The notes: a model not told the origin generated them from the letters alone. Counted from the stretch's first letter, positions 24,983 to 33,762 are shown. The stretch is 56,708 bases of DNA from Verrucomicrobiota bacterium (GCA_016871715.1 VHCO01000019.1:1-56708), one strand, 5' to 3'. Numbers and translations: made by a program.

Positions 24983-26844
24983 AACCATTGAACCCTCTCT
25001 CCGCTTGGTTCGCCGCGACCCTGGTCTGCGCCGCCGCGGTCAACCTCGGCGCCGCCAGCTTGCCCAACATTCTCTGGATCACCTGCGAAGACACCGGCCC
25101 ACAGTTGGGTTGCTACGGCGACACCTACGCGCAGACGCCGAATCTGGATCGCTTCGCCGCCCGGGCCATGCGCTACCGCGTGGCCTGGTCGACGGCCCCG
25201 GTCTGTGCGCCAGCCCGCACCACGATCGTCAGCGGCGTCTATCCGACCAGCTCCGGCGCCGAACACATGCGCAGCGAAGTCGCCCTCCCGCTGGGCCTGG
25301 AGATGTACCCCCAAATCCTGCGCCGCCACGGCTACTATTGCAGCAACAACAGCAAGGAAGACTATAACCTCACCAAGCCGGGCAAGGTCTGGGACGATTC
25401 CTCCGGCAAAGCCCACTACAAGAACCGCCGCCCCGGTCAGCCGTTCTTCGCCATCTTCAACCTTACCGTCAGTCACGAAAGCCAAATCCGCGTTCGGCCG
25501 CACACACTCAAACATGACCCAGCCCTGGCCCCCTTGCCGGCCTATCACCCCGACACCCCCGAGGTCCGCCACGATTGGGCGCAGTACTACGATAAGGTCG
25601 GCGAGATGGACGCCCAGGCCGGCCAGCGCCTCGCCGAACTAGCCGAGGCGGGCCTGGCCGAGGACACCATTGTCTTCTTCTATGGCGATCACGGCTCCGG
25701 CATGCCGCGCAGCAAACGCTGGCCCTACAACTCCGGTCTCCACGTGCCGCTCATCGTTCGCGTGCCCGAAAAGTATCGTCGCCTCGCCTCCCGAGATTAC
25801 ATGGTGGGCGGAGTGTCCGAGCGGTTGGTGGGCTTCGTCGATCTCGCGCCCACCTTGTTGAGCTTGGCCGGGGTCCGCCCGCCGGACTGGATGCAGGGCC
25901 TGGCATTCATGGGCGATTTCGAGACGCCGCCGCCGCCACACTTGTTCGGCTTCCGCGGCCGTATGGACGAGCGCTACGACATGGTCCGCTCCGTCCGCAG
26001 CCTGCGCTACATCTACGTGCGCAACTACATGCCGCACCTGGTCTACGGCCAGCACATCAATTACATGTTCCAGACCCCCACCACCCGCGTCTGGAAACAG
26101 CTCTACGACCAGGGCAAACTCAAACCGCCCCAAACCTATTTCTGGGAACCTAAACCGCCCGAGGAGCTCTACGACCTCGAAACCGACCCGAGCGAAGTCA
26201 CTAACCTCGTCCACTCTGCCGCGCATGAGGCGGTCCTCGGCGAACTCCGCCACGCCCTCCGCGAACACCTCCTCCGAGTTCGTGACGTCGGGTTCCTCAG
26301 CGAGGCTGAGCAACACCGGCGCGCCACCGGCACCACCCTCTACGAATTCGGCCACGATCGGGCGAAGTATCCCCTCGAAGATATCCTCGCCATCGCGGAT
26401 ACGGCCACCCTCGGGCAACCGGGAACCCTCCCTCAAGTGCGCGCGGGCCTGCAGCACGCCGATAGCGCCGTCCGTTATTGGGCCGCCCTCGGCCTCCTAG
26501 TGCGCGGCCCTCAGGCAGTCGACGCCGCCCGCGACGATCTCCGAGCCGCTCTCCAAGACGAGTCGCCCACCGTGACAGTGACGGCCGCGCGCGCCCTGGG
26601 TCAGCACGGCAACGCCGCTGACCTCGCCCTCGCCCTGCCCGCGCTCAGAAACCTCCTACCCCCTGACCGCAACGGCGCCTACGTCTCGATGCTCGCCCTG
26701 AACGCCGTCGACGCCCTCGGCTCGAAGGCGGCCCCGCTCCTCGATGCCCTCAAGGACCTCCCCACTCACGACCCGGCCGCCGTCGACCGAGCCAACGGTT
26801 ATGTGGCGCGCCTCAAGGAGACCTTGTTGGGCCGCGATCGCTAA
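24979..26844 (+). CDS. Secreted sulfatase with C-terminal HEAT-like region
   Basis: The protein has 621 residues. A signal peptide (about 1-26) is followed by a sulfatase domain opening with LPNILWITCEDTGPQLGCYG. The formylglycine site is CAPAR in STAPVCAPARTTIVSG. VFFYGDHGSGMPRSKRW and GLHVPLIVRVPE supply further metal and substrate motifs. After about residue 480, PQVRAGLQHADSAVRYWAALG and VTVTAARALGQHGN look like HEAT/PBS repeats, so the protein has an added repeat region. It would hydrolyse sulfate esters of a carbohydrate outside the cytoplasm; the specificity is unknown. The cysteine must be converted to formylglycine by an FGE or anSME enzyme. Confidence 0.9.
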   Translation: MKPLNPLSAWFAATLVCAAAVNLGAASLPNILWITCEDTGPQLGCYGDTYAQTPNLDRFAARAMRYRVAWSTAPVCAPARTTIVSGVYPTSSGAEHMRSEVALPLGLEMYPQILRRHGYYCSNNSKEDYNLTKPGKVWDDSSGKAHYKNRRPGQPFFAIFNLTVSHESQIRVRPHTLKHDPALAPLPAYHPDTPEVRHDWAQYYDKVGEMDAQAGQRLAELAEAGLAEDTIVFFYGDHGSGMPRSKRWPYNSGLHVPLIVRVPEKYRRLASRDYMVGGVSERLVGFVDLAPTLLSLAGVRPPDWMQGLAFMGDFETPPPPHLFGFRGRMDERYDMVRSVRSLRYIYVRNYMPHLVYGQHINYMFQTPTTRVWKQLYDQGKLKPPQTYFWEPKPPEELYDLETDPSEVTNLVHSAAHEAVLGELRHALREHLLRVRDVGFLSEAEQHRRATGTTLYEFGHDRAKYPLEDILAIADTATLGQPGTLPQVRAGLQHADSAVRYWAALGLLVRGPQAVDAARDDLRAALQDESPTVTVTAARALGQHGNAADLALALPALRNLLPPDRNGAYVSMLALNAVDALGSKAAPLLDALKDLPTHDPAAVDRANGYVARLKETLLGRDR

Positions 26845-26860
26845 CCGATCGTGCCGGGCG

Positions 26861-27583
26861 TCATTCGCCCAGGTGCTGCCGCAACAACGCCGCCAGCCGC
26901 GACGGATTGAGCACGGTCACCGCCTTACCGCGCACGCTGATCAGGCCCTGCTCGCGGAATTTGGCCAGCGTGCGCGAGAACGTCTCGCTCACCGTCCCCA
27001 ACTCCGCCGCAAGCACCCGCTTCGTCATGGTTAACTCGATCGCCACCGGCTTCGCGCTGCCCGCATCGGGACACCTTTTGATCAGCCAGTTGGCCAGGCG
27101 CGTCTCGACGTCTTTGAGCGTTAGGTCGTCGAGCAACCCGACCAACACCCGCAAATGCTGGCTCATCGACCCGAGCATCCGCAACGCCAGTTCCGGCTGC
27201 CGGTGCAACAAACCAAGGAAATCCTGCTTCTGCACCAATAACACCTGACTCGACTCGATTGCCCGCGCGTCCGCCGGATACCCCGTCTCCGTCGCCAACG
27301 TGCCTTCGGCGAACGATTCCCCGGCGCGAAACACATGAATCACCTGCTCCTTGCCCGTCGAACTGACCCGATGCACGTTGATGGCGCCCTGCTGGACAAT
27401 GTAGAAACCCCGCGAGTTTTCCCCCTCCCGAAAGAGGTAATCCCCTTTCCCCAAATGCTTGAGCACCGTGATCGCCGCCACGTTCTTCAAATCCCCCGCC
27501 GCTAATCCCCCAAACAACTGACACGCCCGCAACGTGTTGACGATCGCGGCCTGCTTGTATTCCTTCAATTGGCTCGGCGTCAC
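26861..27583 (-). CDS. Crp/Fnr-family transcriptional regulator
   Basis: The protein has 240 residues. The cyclic-nucleotide-binding fold (about 20-140) has LGKGDYLFREGENSRGFYIVQQGAI (quoted in part) and RAGESFAEGTL. The C-terminal winged helix contains TKRVLAAELGTVSETFSRTL, the FNR/DNR type recognition helix. No N-terminal cysteine cluster for an iron-sulfur centre is present, so it is not FNR-like in sensing. The GTG at 27583 is taken as start because GGAGG lies just upstream. It follows DUF2249 on the same strand, a pairing often seen with nitric-oxide and denitrification regulation, so a DNR-like role is plausible but unproven. Confidence 0.88.
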   Translation of the reverse strand: MTPSQLKEYKQAAIVNTLRACQLFGGLAAGDLKNVAAITVLKHLGKGDYLFREGENSRGFYIVQQGAINVHRVSSTGKEQVIHVFRAGESFAEGTLATETGYPADARAIESSQVLLVQKQDFLGLLHRQPELALRMLGSMSQHLRVLVGLLDDLTLKDVETRLANWLIKRCPDAGSAKPVAIELTMTKRVLAAELGTVSETFSRTLAKFREQGLISVRGKAVTVLNPSRLAALLRQHLGE

Positions 27584-27608
27584 GACATGCCTCCCCTCCC
27601 GCCTGTGC

Positions 27609-27851
27609 TCACTGCTGTCCCCGCCAGAAAAACGCCGTCCACGCCCCCCCCGCTCGACGCTCGACCCGCGAGCTGAATCCTTCACTGCCAAGCTTCTCGA
27701 TCAACGGCGACGGCAAAAACGGAGCCGTGATCGCCAACCCCTCCCGCGACGCAAGCGCCGCAATCACCTCCCGGATCCGCGGGTACGGCTCCTCGCCCCG
27801 CGCCAGCAGGGCGCGGACGTCAAGCTCTTTGAATCGCGCCGGGCGCGTCAT
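27609..27851 (-). CDS. DUF2249 protein
   Basis: The protein has 80 residues, the length of one DUF2249 domain. It contains KELDVRALLARGEEPYPRI and LAITAPFLPSPLIEKLGSEG, both typical of the family. DUF2249 domains often occur near hemerythrin, nitrite or nitric oxide metabolism genes; their biochemical role is not settled. The ATG at 27851 overlaps the stop of the preceding small gene (ATGA). The Crp/Fnr gene follows after a 25-bp gap. The three genes probably form one transcript. Confidence 0.8.
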   Translation of the reverse strand: MTRPARFKELDVRALLARGEEPYPRIREVIAALASREGLAITAPFLPSPLIEKLGSEGFSSRVERRAGGAWTAFFWRGQQ

Positions 27852-28048
27852 AAAACGTTCAGCTCCGAAGACTCGGACTCGGGCGCTAGACGGACTACAT
27901 CTCCCACACCGCCCCGCCCTTGAACAGCAAAAATCAACCGCCCCAGCCGTTGCGCAGGCGCCAACCACTCGGTCTTACCCTCGGTCTTACCGCGCGAGCC
28001 TCGTCCTAGGCCTGCCCGGCCACCCATGGTGCAACCCTGTCCTGTCAA
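27848..28048 (-). CDS. Small uncharacterised gene coupled to DUF2249
   Basis: The frame encodes up to 66 residues. The C-terminal part (EWLAPAQRLGRLIFAVQGRG) looks coding, and its stop overlaps the DUF2249 start by 4 bp as ATGA, the main support for its reality. The N-terminal part is Gly/Arg/Lys-rich with a duplicated KTEG. The true start may be an internal ATG at 28027. No family is recognised. It could also be the tail of a decayed longer gene. Confidence 0.35.
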   Translation of the reverse strand: MTGQGCTMGGRAGLGRGSRGKTEGKTEWLAPAQRLGRLIFAVQGRGGVGDVVRLAPESESSELNVL

Positions 28049-28083
28049 CCTTTACTGAGCTGTCATAATGTAATGCACTGTCA
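28043..28083 (+). repeat. 18-bp-phased TGTCA array B
   Basis: TGTCA occurs at 28043-28047, 28061-28065 and 28079-28083, exactly 18 bp apart. The spacers differ and are AT-rich. It lies upstream of the DUF1080 lipoprotein gene in the same relative orientation as the other arrays. Confidence 0.7.
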
Positions 28084-28147
28084 GCCTCCAATCCTGCTGT
28101 TCCCCCTCCAAACCTCGGACGGGCTGACTCACGCTGGAATCCAGCCA

Positions 28148-28170
28148 TGTCAACTATTAAAGAGCTGGCA
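28148..28170 (+). repeat. 18-bp-phased TGTCA array C (two units)
   Basis: TGTCA at 28148-28152 and TGGCA at 28166-28170, 18 bp apart. The text after the first unit (TGTCAAC) and after the second (TAATG) matches array B closely. It lies about 280 bp before the DUF1080 gene. Confidence 0.55.
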
Positions 28171-28212
28171 TAATGCGGAAGTCGCACAGCGGTCCGCCCC
28201 AGGCCGCTGACG

Positions 28213-28346
28213 CTGGAGGGGCGAGTTCCACGAGCCCCCGAGCCCAAATCCGCGATCGGGAATCCAAAGCCGGAAGGGGAATCGAGGCGTCGCAGGGCTC
28301 CGCCCTCCACTCCACAGCCACAACGGCCCACTGGAGGGGCGAGTTC
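28213..28346 (+). repeat. Two copies of a 16-bp direct repeat upstream of the DUF1080 gene
   Basis: CTGGAGGGGCGAGTTC occurs at 28213-28228 and again at 28331-28346. The region between, and the rest of 28170-28451, shows no gene, although one frame stays open into the DUF1080 gene. It may be a long untranslated leader or remnants of a repeat. Confidence 0.45.
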
Positions 28347-28451
28347 GGGCCCTTCCACCTCGGACTCTCCCGGTCCACCCGCCTTGCTGGGGCTCGCGAG
28401 GCCTTCGGCTCGACGCTCGACAGGCGGCGCCCGGTGCCGTATAGCCAGTCC

Positions 28452-29102
28452 GTGACCAACATCACCACCATCCCGATCGCATGCCTGGTCCTTGCCGGTT
28501 GTTTCCTCGCCGGCAACGCCACCACCACTGCCGCCGACCTCGCTCCCCAACGCCTGTTCGACGGCCGGACCTTCGCCGGTTGGGAGGGAGAAACGAACCG
28601 GACCTGGCGAATCACCGACGGTGCGCTCGTGGGCGGCAGCCTCACGGCTCGGGTGCCACGCAATGAATTCCTGTGCACCACCCGTTCCTACACCAACTTC
28701 GTGCTCCGCCTTCAATTCAAGCTCCTCGGCGAAGGCGCCAACGCCGGTGTTCAGGTTCGCAGCCGGCGGATTCCCGACCACCATGAGGTCCGCGGTTACC
28801 AAGCCGACCTGGGCGATCCTCAATGGTGGGGTTGCCTCTACGACGAATCGCGACGCAACCGCGTCCTGGCCAAGTCGGACATGGACCAGGTCAACCAGAT
28901 CCTCAAACGCGGCGACTGGAACGAGTACATCATCCGTTGCGAGGGCCGCCGGATTCGGCTTTGGATCAATGGCCTGCCGACGGTCGACTACACCGAGCCA
29001 GACGACCAGATCGAGCTAAGCGGCTTCATCGGCGTCCAGATTCATGGCGGGCCGCCCAGTGAGGCGTGGTACAAAGACCTCACGGTGGAGGAACTGCCTT
29101 GA
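28452..29102 (+). CDS. DUF1080 (3-keto-disaccharide hydrolase-type) lipoprotein
   Basis: The protein has 216 residues. The N-terminus has a signal with the lipobox VLAGC, so membrane-anchored export is expected. The body is a DUF1080 concanavalin-like domain: LFDGRTFAGWEGE, WRITDGALVGG, FVLRLQFKLLGEGANAGVQVR (in part), GYQADLGD and WNEYIIRCEGRRIRLWING. Recent work assigns 3-keto-glycoside or lyase-type activity to family members. The start is GTG at 28452, because the open frame upstream is repeat-like. It is followed by a NagB-type gene 1 bp after its stop, so the two are likely cotranscribed. Confidence 0.85.
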   Translation: MTNITTIPIACLVLAGCFLAGNATTTAADLAPQRLFDGRTFAGWEGETNRTWRITDGALVGGSLTARVPRNEFLCTTRSYTNFVLRLQFKLLGEGANAGVQVRSRRIPDHHEVRGYQADLGDPQWWGCLYDESRRNRVLAKSDMDQVNQILKRGDWNEYIIRCEGRRIRLWINGLPTVDYTEPDDQIELSGFIGVQIHGGPPSEAWYKDLTVEELP

Positions 29103-29103
29103 C

Positions 29104-29820
29104 ATGAACGTCTTGCGCTTCGATTCCGAATCTGCCTGGGCCGAGACCGCCGCTGGGCTTTGGCGGGATCGCCTCCGCCAGCGCCCTCACCTGCGGTTGT
29201 GCTTGGCGGCGGGCAACACGCCGCGACCACTCTACGCTGCGCTCGCCGCGTCCGTGAAGCGCGGGGCGGCGAGTTTCGGTCAGGCGACTGTCTTCGCGCT
29301 CGATGAGTACGGCGGCTTGGCGGCGGACGACCCGGGTGGCTGCGCCCAGATGCTGCGCCGACACCTGGTGGAGCACGTGGACCTCGATCCAGAGCGCTTC
29401 CACACCCTGGATGCGGCGGCTCCCGATCTCGAGGCGGTCTGCCATGCGTACGACGCGGGGATTGCCGAGGGCTTCGACTTGGCGGTACTGGGCATCGGCC
29501 TCAACGGCCACCTCGGGTTGAACGAGCCCGGCACGGCTGCCGACGCCGCGACTCGCCGGGTCGAGTTGCACCCCAGGAGCGTCCAGTCTTCGTCCGCTTA
29601 CGTCCACGGCCCGCGTTTGCCCACCTGGGGGTTAACCGTCGGGCTGCGGCAACTCCTCGCCGCGCGGGAAGTCTGGCTATTGGCCACGGGGGCAACCAAG
29701 GCGGAGGTAGTGCGGCGACTGGTCCATGCGCCGATGGACTCGTCGATGCCAGCGATGCACCTGCGACGCCACGCGAGCTGTTTCCTGTTCCTCGACCCGG
29801 AGGCCGGGGCACAGCTCTAG
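29104..29820 (+). CDS. Glucosamine-6-phosphate deaminase-like (NagB / 6-phosphogluconolactonase family)
   Basis: The protein has 238 residues. LCLAAGNTPRPLYAAL matches the sugar-phosphate binding loop. ALDEYGGL carries the catalytic Asp, and GIGLNGHLGLNEPG has the second conserved motif with the active His. HASCFLFLD closes the domain. In NagB the product is fructose-6-phosphate and ammonia from glucosamine-6-phosphate. The second motif is close to that of true NagB (GIGxxGHIAFNEP), which favours deaminase over lactonase. It follows the DUF1080 gene and would fit amino-sugar use. Confidence 0.75.
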   Translation: MNVLRFDSESAWAETAAGLWRDRLRQRPHLRLCLAAGNTPRPLYAALAASVKRGAASFGQATVFALDEYGGLAADDPGGCAQMLRRHLVEHVDLDPERFHTLDAAAPDLEAVCHAYDAGIAEGFDLAVLGIGLNGHLGLNEPGTAADAATRRVELHPRSVQSSSAYVHGPRLPTWGLTVGLRQLLAAREVWLLATGATKAEVVRRLVHAPMDSSMPAMHLRRHASCFLFLDPEAGAQL

Positions 29821-29854
29821 CCCCGTGCCGGATTCGCTGGCTGGCCACGCATAA

Positions 29855-30823
29855 GTGAAAGCGCATCGACACTGCCTGGTCACCGGAGGCGCCGGGTTCA
29901 TCGGGTCGCACCTCACCGAGCGGTTGTTAGCGGACGGGCACACCGTGACCGTGGTCGACGACCTCTCCACGGGGAGTCTCGCCAATCTCGAGGCGGTGGC
30001 GAGCGACCCGCGCTTGCGCCTGCTCGAGGCCAAAGTCTCCCATTGCGCTGAGCTGCAGGGTTTGATGGGTGCGGTCGATGTGATTTTTCATCTGGCGGCG
30101 GCCGTGGGGGTGGAGTTGGTGGTGACCTCGCCGATTCGCACGATCCAGACCAACCTGGAAGAAACCCGGGGGATCCTCGAGGTCGCGAGCCTGCGGCAGG
30201 TTCCGGTGCTCCTCACCTCGACTTCGGAGGTGTACGGCAAGAGCCAGAAAGAAGTATTCTCCGAAGACGACGATCTACTCATCGGTCCGCCGTGGCTCGG
30301 GCGCTGGAGCTACGCGTGCTCGAAGCTCATGGACGAGTTCCTAGCCCTGGCCTACGGGCGGGAGCGCCACGTGCCCGTCATTGTCACCCGCGTCTTCAAC
30401 ACGGTTGGCCCCAGGCAGACCGGCCGGTATGGCATGGTGCTACCCCGCTTCATCTCGGCCGCCCAGGCCAACGCGCCACTGTGCGTGTTTGGCGATGGCA
30501 CGCAGACGCGGTGCTTCAGTTACGTAACGGATACCGTCGAGGCGATGGTGCGTCTGGCCGGGGTCGGAGCTGCCCACGGCCAAGTGGTGAACGTGGGCGG
30601 CGCTGAGGAGATCGCCATCGGCCAACTCGCCCAGCGCGTGATCGATCTGCTCGAATCCCGTTCCCTGATCGTCCGTGTGCCTTACCACGAGGCCTACGCG
30701 CCGGGCTTCGAAGACATGCAACGGCGACGACCGGCCTTGGGGAAGCTGGTTCGCCTGACCGGGTTTCGTCCAGCCACAGGTCTGGATGAGATCATACGCC
30801 GCACGGCCGCAGCATCGGGGTGA
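29855..30823 (+). CDS. NAD-dependent sugar-nucleotide epimerase/dehydratase
   Basis: The protein has 322 residues, GTG start. The Rossmann motif is TGGAGFIGSHL. Catalytic motifs are LTSTSEVYGKSQK and WSYACSKLMDEFLALAY (Tyr-x-x-x-Lys). VFNTVGPRQTG, FGDGTQTRCFSYVTDTVEAM and VNVGGAEEIAI match extended short-chain epimerases of the UDP-glucuronate decarboxylase or UDP-glucose epimerase groups. The exact substrate is not readable. A leftward gene follows convergently, with a terminator between. Confidence 0.85.
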   Translation: MKAHRHCLVTGGAGFIGSHLTERLLADGHTVTVVDDLSTGSLANLEAVASDPRLRLLEAKVSHCAELQGLMGAVDVIFHLAAAVGVELVVTSPIRTIQTNLEETRGILEVASLRQVPVLLTSTSEVYGKSQKEVFSEDDDLLIGPPWLGRWSYACSKLMDEFLALAYGRERHVPVIVTRVFNTVGPRQTGRYGMVLPRFISAAQANAPLCVFGDGTQTRCFSYVTDTVEAMVRLAGVGAAHGQVVNVGGAEEIAIGQLAQRVIDLLESRSLIVRVPYHEAYAPGFEDMQRRRPALGKLVRLTGFRPATGLDEIIRRTAAASG

Positions 30824-30827
30824 GCTA

Positions 30828-30855
30828 ACAAAAAAGGCACCCTTCCGGGTGCCTT
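30828..30855 (-). terminator. Intrinsic terminator for the prepilin-like gene
   Basis: On the minus strand a 9-bp stem AAGGCACCC/GGGTGCCTT with loop GGAA is followed by a run of T (complement of 30830-30835). It lies 28 bp after the stop at 30883. On the plus strand the bases after the stem are GTGGGG, not T, so it does not end the epimerase transcript as a standard terminator. Confidence 0.85.
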
Positions 30856-30882
30856 GTGGGGAGGTAGGATAGGGGGAAAGCC

Positions 30883-31644
30883 CTAGTTCATCTTGTTGAC
30901 CACGTACGGGAAGATCACGCGCAGGTCTTCCTGCGAGTTCTCGATCTGCTCGCGCAGCCGGGATCCGCTGACCTGTTGGACGGATCCATCCGACAGCGTG
31001 ACGTTGCCCGCTTTTTGGTGCAAGCTCGAGGACCAATCGGTCTCGCGTTGCTGGCCGACCCGGGAGTTCATCTGGTTCCAACGGTACAGGACCTGGCGGC
31101 TGTAGGTGGTCTGCGTGCCGGGGTGGGCCTGGTTGTTGGTGATGTTCCGGTCGCCGGTCAGGATCACTTGCGGGCGGGTTTCGTCGGCGTCCATGCTGAC
31201 GAAGTAGCTGACGCCGCCGTTTTGGCCGCCGATGTTGACGTTGCGGTTATTGATCATGCCAATGAAGTTGGTCGGCGCGACGCGCTGGCTGTCCGAGGGG
31301 CAGAGCACCGTCTTGGGCGTCGCCAACTCGTTGGACATCGATGCGAACACCCAGAAGGTGTTCAGCGGGTTGCCTTGCACGCCCAGCGTGATCAACTCGG
31401 ATACGCCGCCCTCGTTCGTGCTCACGATCATCGGGAACCGGTCCCCGTTGTCCGTGGCGAACAGGCGGAAGGAGATGCCCACCTGCTTGAGGTTGTTGGC
31501 ACAGTTGATGCGCTGCGCTTTGGCCTTGGCTTTCGCCAGTGCTGGCAGGAGCATGCCCGCCAGAATGGCAATGATGGCGATCACGACCAATAGCTCGATC
31601 AGCGTGAACGCCCCTTTCCTGTGGTTACGGAATAAACGGCTCAT
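30883..31644 (-). CDS. Type II secretion/type IV pilin-like protein (prepilin N-terminus, H-X9-DG)
   Basis: The protein has 253 residues. The N-terminus [20 protein letters not shown] is a prepilin cleavage and methylation motif; cleavage would fall before the Phe. The C-terminus has [12 protein letters not shown], the H-X9-DG motif common in the large paralogous pseudopilin families of Verrucomicrobiota and Planctomycetota. These proteins are secreted or assembled at the membrane; the individual role is unknown. It is a single-gene transcript with its own promoter and terminator. Confidence 0.93.
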   Translation of the reverse strand: MSRLFRNHRKGAFTLIELLVVIAIIAILAGMLLPALAKAKAKAQRINCANNLKQVGISFRLFATDNGDRFPMIVSTNEGGVSELITLGVQGNPLNTFWVFASMSNELATPKTVLCPSDSQRVAPTNFIGMINNRNVNIGGQNGGVSYFVSMDADETRPQVILTGDRNITNNQAHPGTQTTYSRQVLYRWNQMNSRVGQQRETDWSSSLHQKAGNVTLSDGSVQQVSGSRLREQIENSQEDLRVIFPYVVNKMN

Positions 31645-31690
31645 AAGGTTTTCGGTTCTCTACGTACTGTTTTTGGGTTACGGCTCGGGC

Positions 31691-31718
31691 ACTCTAAGGT
31701 CTGCCCCAAGAGTGTCAA
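31691..31718 (-). promoter_or_regulatory. Putative sigma70 promoter of the prepilin-like gene
   Basis: On the minus strand TTGACA (31718-31713) is followed by a 16-bp spacer and TAGAGT (31696-31691). This gives a leader of about 40 nt to the ATG at 31644. A perfect -35 and a weaker -10. Confidence 0.5.
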
Positions 31719-31890
31719 CGACTTTTCTGCAATGGTAATAGAGCACACCCAGTGCCACCTGCCCCCCTAACCCCTACCCCCTTCCAAATCAGTGAGATCC
31801 GTGATTCCAAACCCGCCTCCCCACCCCCACATGCGCGGTTTCCACGCACTCGTGGTTGAAATTGCCTAAGCCCCGCCCCAGCCTCTCCCA

Positions 31891-32448
31891 ATGGTCAAAC
31901 CCTGGCCCACAGTCCAGTCCACCGTGCTCGGCGACTTCCGCATCTTCCGCGCCCGGGAAGAGCGTCGGATCTCGCCGCGCACGGGGCAACCCCATGACTT
32001 CTATGTCCTCGACTGCCCGGATTGGGTCAATGTCGTCGCCCTCACCGACGACGGCCAAGCGGTCTTGGTCGAGCAATTCCGGCATGGGACTAACGGCGTC
32101 GAACTCGAGGTCCCAGGCGGGGTGATGGACGCCCAGGACCCGTCGCCGGTCGCCACCGGCGTCCGCGAACTGCGCGAAGAAACCGGCTATGAGGGCGAAG
32201 GCGCGCGCGTCATTGGGTCCATCTCCCCCAACCCGGCTTTTATGACCAACCGCTGCTACACGGTCCTGGTCGAACGGTGTCGCCTGTGCCACGCCCTCGA
32301 GTTGGATCATAGCGAGGATGTCACGACCCGGCTGGTGCCGGTGGCGGAGTTGGCCAACCTCGTCGCCACCGGCCGCATCCGACATGCCCTCGCGGCAGTC
32401 GCCCTCTACCACTTCGAGCTCCAGCAACGCCACCTCGTCCAGTCCTGA
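31891..32448 (+). CDS. NUDIX hydrolase (ADP-ribose pyrophosphatase-like)
   Basis: The protein has 185 residues. The Nudix box is GGVMDAQDPSPVATGVRELR followed by EETGY; the catalytic REL-x-EE-x-G part is complete, while the first half has a small insertion. VLVEQFRHG before the box is typical of ADP-ribose pyrophosphatase-like enzymes. It would hydrolyse a nucleoside diphosphate linked to another moiety, possibly ADP-ribose. The next gene is convergent. Confidence 0.88.
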   Translation: MVKPWPTVQSTVLGDFRIFRAREERRISPRTGQPHDFYVLDCPDWVNVVALTDDGQAVLVEQFRHGTNGVELEVPGGVMDAQDPSPVATGVRELREETGYEGEGARVIGSISPNPAFMTNRCYTVLVERCRLCHALELDHSEDVTTRLVPVAELANLVATGRIRHALAAVALYHFELQQRHLVQS

Positions 32449-32472
32449 TAGGGACGAAGGTGGATTCCAAGG

Positions 32473-32559
32473 CGGTGGTAGGACGCACAGTCCGCTCTGC
32501 GCCGCCGCTTCGCGCTTCCACCGTGCTGGGCAGGGCGCCAAGGGCTGCGCGCCCTGACC
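32473..32559. repeat. REP-like palindrome, degenerate (copy 2)
   Basis: Left arm (32473-32505) and right arm (32529-32559) are imperfect inverted repeats sharing the GGGCGCGCAG-type core of copies at 16775 and 47396. It fills the convergent gap between the Nudix gene and the HEAT protein gene. Confidence 0.55.
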
Positions 32560-32604
32560 GGAACACGGCGTCAATCCCAAGGGCTCGTCATGAGCCCGCC
32601 AGCC

Positions 32605-33762
32605 TCAACGAACCGAGGGCGGCGACTCGACGCGAGCCGGCTCCACAGGCGCCGGCTTAGACGAGGCCGGCCCCAGCGTGGCTAAGACGGAGGCGGCCAA
32701 CCGCCGTGTATCGGGATCGGCGCTCCCCAGTCTCGCCTCGAGCGCAGCCGCGATGCCCTCGAAACCCGCCATCCCCGCCTGCAAGCCCGCCGCGACTTGC
32801 TCGCGCACTTCGGGGTCGGGGTCCTCGAGGGCCTGCACCAGGGCGAACGCCAGCCGACGCGTCGGAGGGCGCACTTGCCTCAGTGCGCGGGCGAGTTGAC
32901 GCCGCACCATGACCGGCTGATCGGAGAACCCCTCGAGCACCGCCCGGAGCGTGCCGTAGTCGTTGGCAGCCTGGAGCGTGATGGCTTCCACAGCTCGGTC
33001 GCGCACTTGGCTCTCCGCGTCGGTCAACCGCTCGTAGAGCAGCGGCATGCTGCCCGGCCCCAACCGCCATAACGTGTGGGCGGCTTGCCCTGGCGCGGCA
33101 CCCTCGGCTTGGATCAACACGTCGAGCACCGCGGGAATGGCTTCGGCCGCCTCGGGCCCAATGCGGCCCAACGCCGCCAGTGCGTGGGACAGCGCATCCC
33201 GATTCCCCTGGCCTAGCCCAGCCACCAACGCGGGCACGGCGGGCTTACCGATCCGCGCCAGGGCCTCGGCCGCATCTGCGACGACTCGTGCGTCGGGATC
33301 TTCGAGTGCCGCCGCCAACGCGTCGAGCGCACCCGCAGCAGACGGCTCGACCAACGTGAGTGCGCGCGCGGCATTCATGCGCCTGATGGCGGCTCCGAAC
33401 GGGTTGACCAACCGGTACAAGGGCGCGTTGAGCCACTGGGGCAGGCTCGGTTGCAGCGCGAGGTAGCGGTCCTTAAACGGTGGGTCGGGCGCGCGCAAGG
33501 CCCGTCCGAGCGTGGGGACGGCGTTGGTGCCCAGGGCGCGGATGGCCGCCTCGGCCCGTGCGCGGGCTGCCATGTCTGGGTTAGCCAGGTCGTTGACCCA
33601 GTTCATTAAGGGCCGGCCCCCGTACACCGGTTGGTCCCGCTGCGCTCGCAACAGCCACACCATCAAGGCGCCCAGCCCCGCCACGGCCCACAGTACGACC
33701 CCGACCTTCCAGAGGAGGTTCGAACCTGCAGCGGGAGTTTCACGGGTAGAGTTGGTACTCAT
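32605..33762 (-). CDS. Membrane-anchored HEAT-repeat protein
   Basis: The protein has 385 residues. An N-terminal transmembrane helix (about 17-37) is followed by at least six HEAT/PBS-like helical repeats, for example AARARAEAAIRALGTNAVPTL, ALEDPDARVVADAAEALARI and ALEDPDPEVREQVAAGLQAG (each quoted in part). Such repeats usually bind partner proteins. The start ATG at 33762 overlaps the stop of the upstream GTPase gene (ATGA), so it is the last gene of a three-gene operon. Function unknown. Confidence 0.8.
   Translation of the reverse strand: MSTNSTRETPAAGSNLLWKVGVVLWAVAGLGALMVWLLRAQRDQPVYGGRPLMNWVNDLANPDMAARARAEAAIRALGTNAVPTLGRALRAPDPPFKDRYLALQPSLPQWLNAPLYRLVNPFGAAIRRMNAARALTLVEPSAAGALDALAAALEDPDARVVADAAEALARIGKPAVPALVAGLGQGNRDALSHALAALGRIGPEAAEAIPAVLDVLIQAEGAAPGQAAHTLWRLGPGSMPLLYERLTDAESQVRDRAVEAITLQAANDYGTLRAVLEGFSDQPVMVRRQLARALRQVRPPTRRLAFALVQALEDPDPEVREQVAAGLQAGMAGFEGIAAALEARLGSADPDTRRLAASVLATLGPASSKPAPVEPARVESPPSVR

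Noticed and set aside
30828-30855. Bidirectional terminator for the epimerase and prepilin genes
   Set aside because: Only the minus strand has a T-run after the stem; the plus strand continues with GTGGGG.
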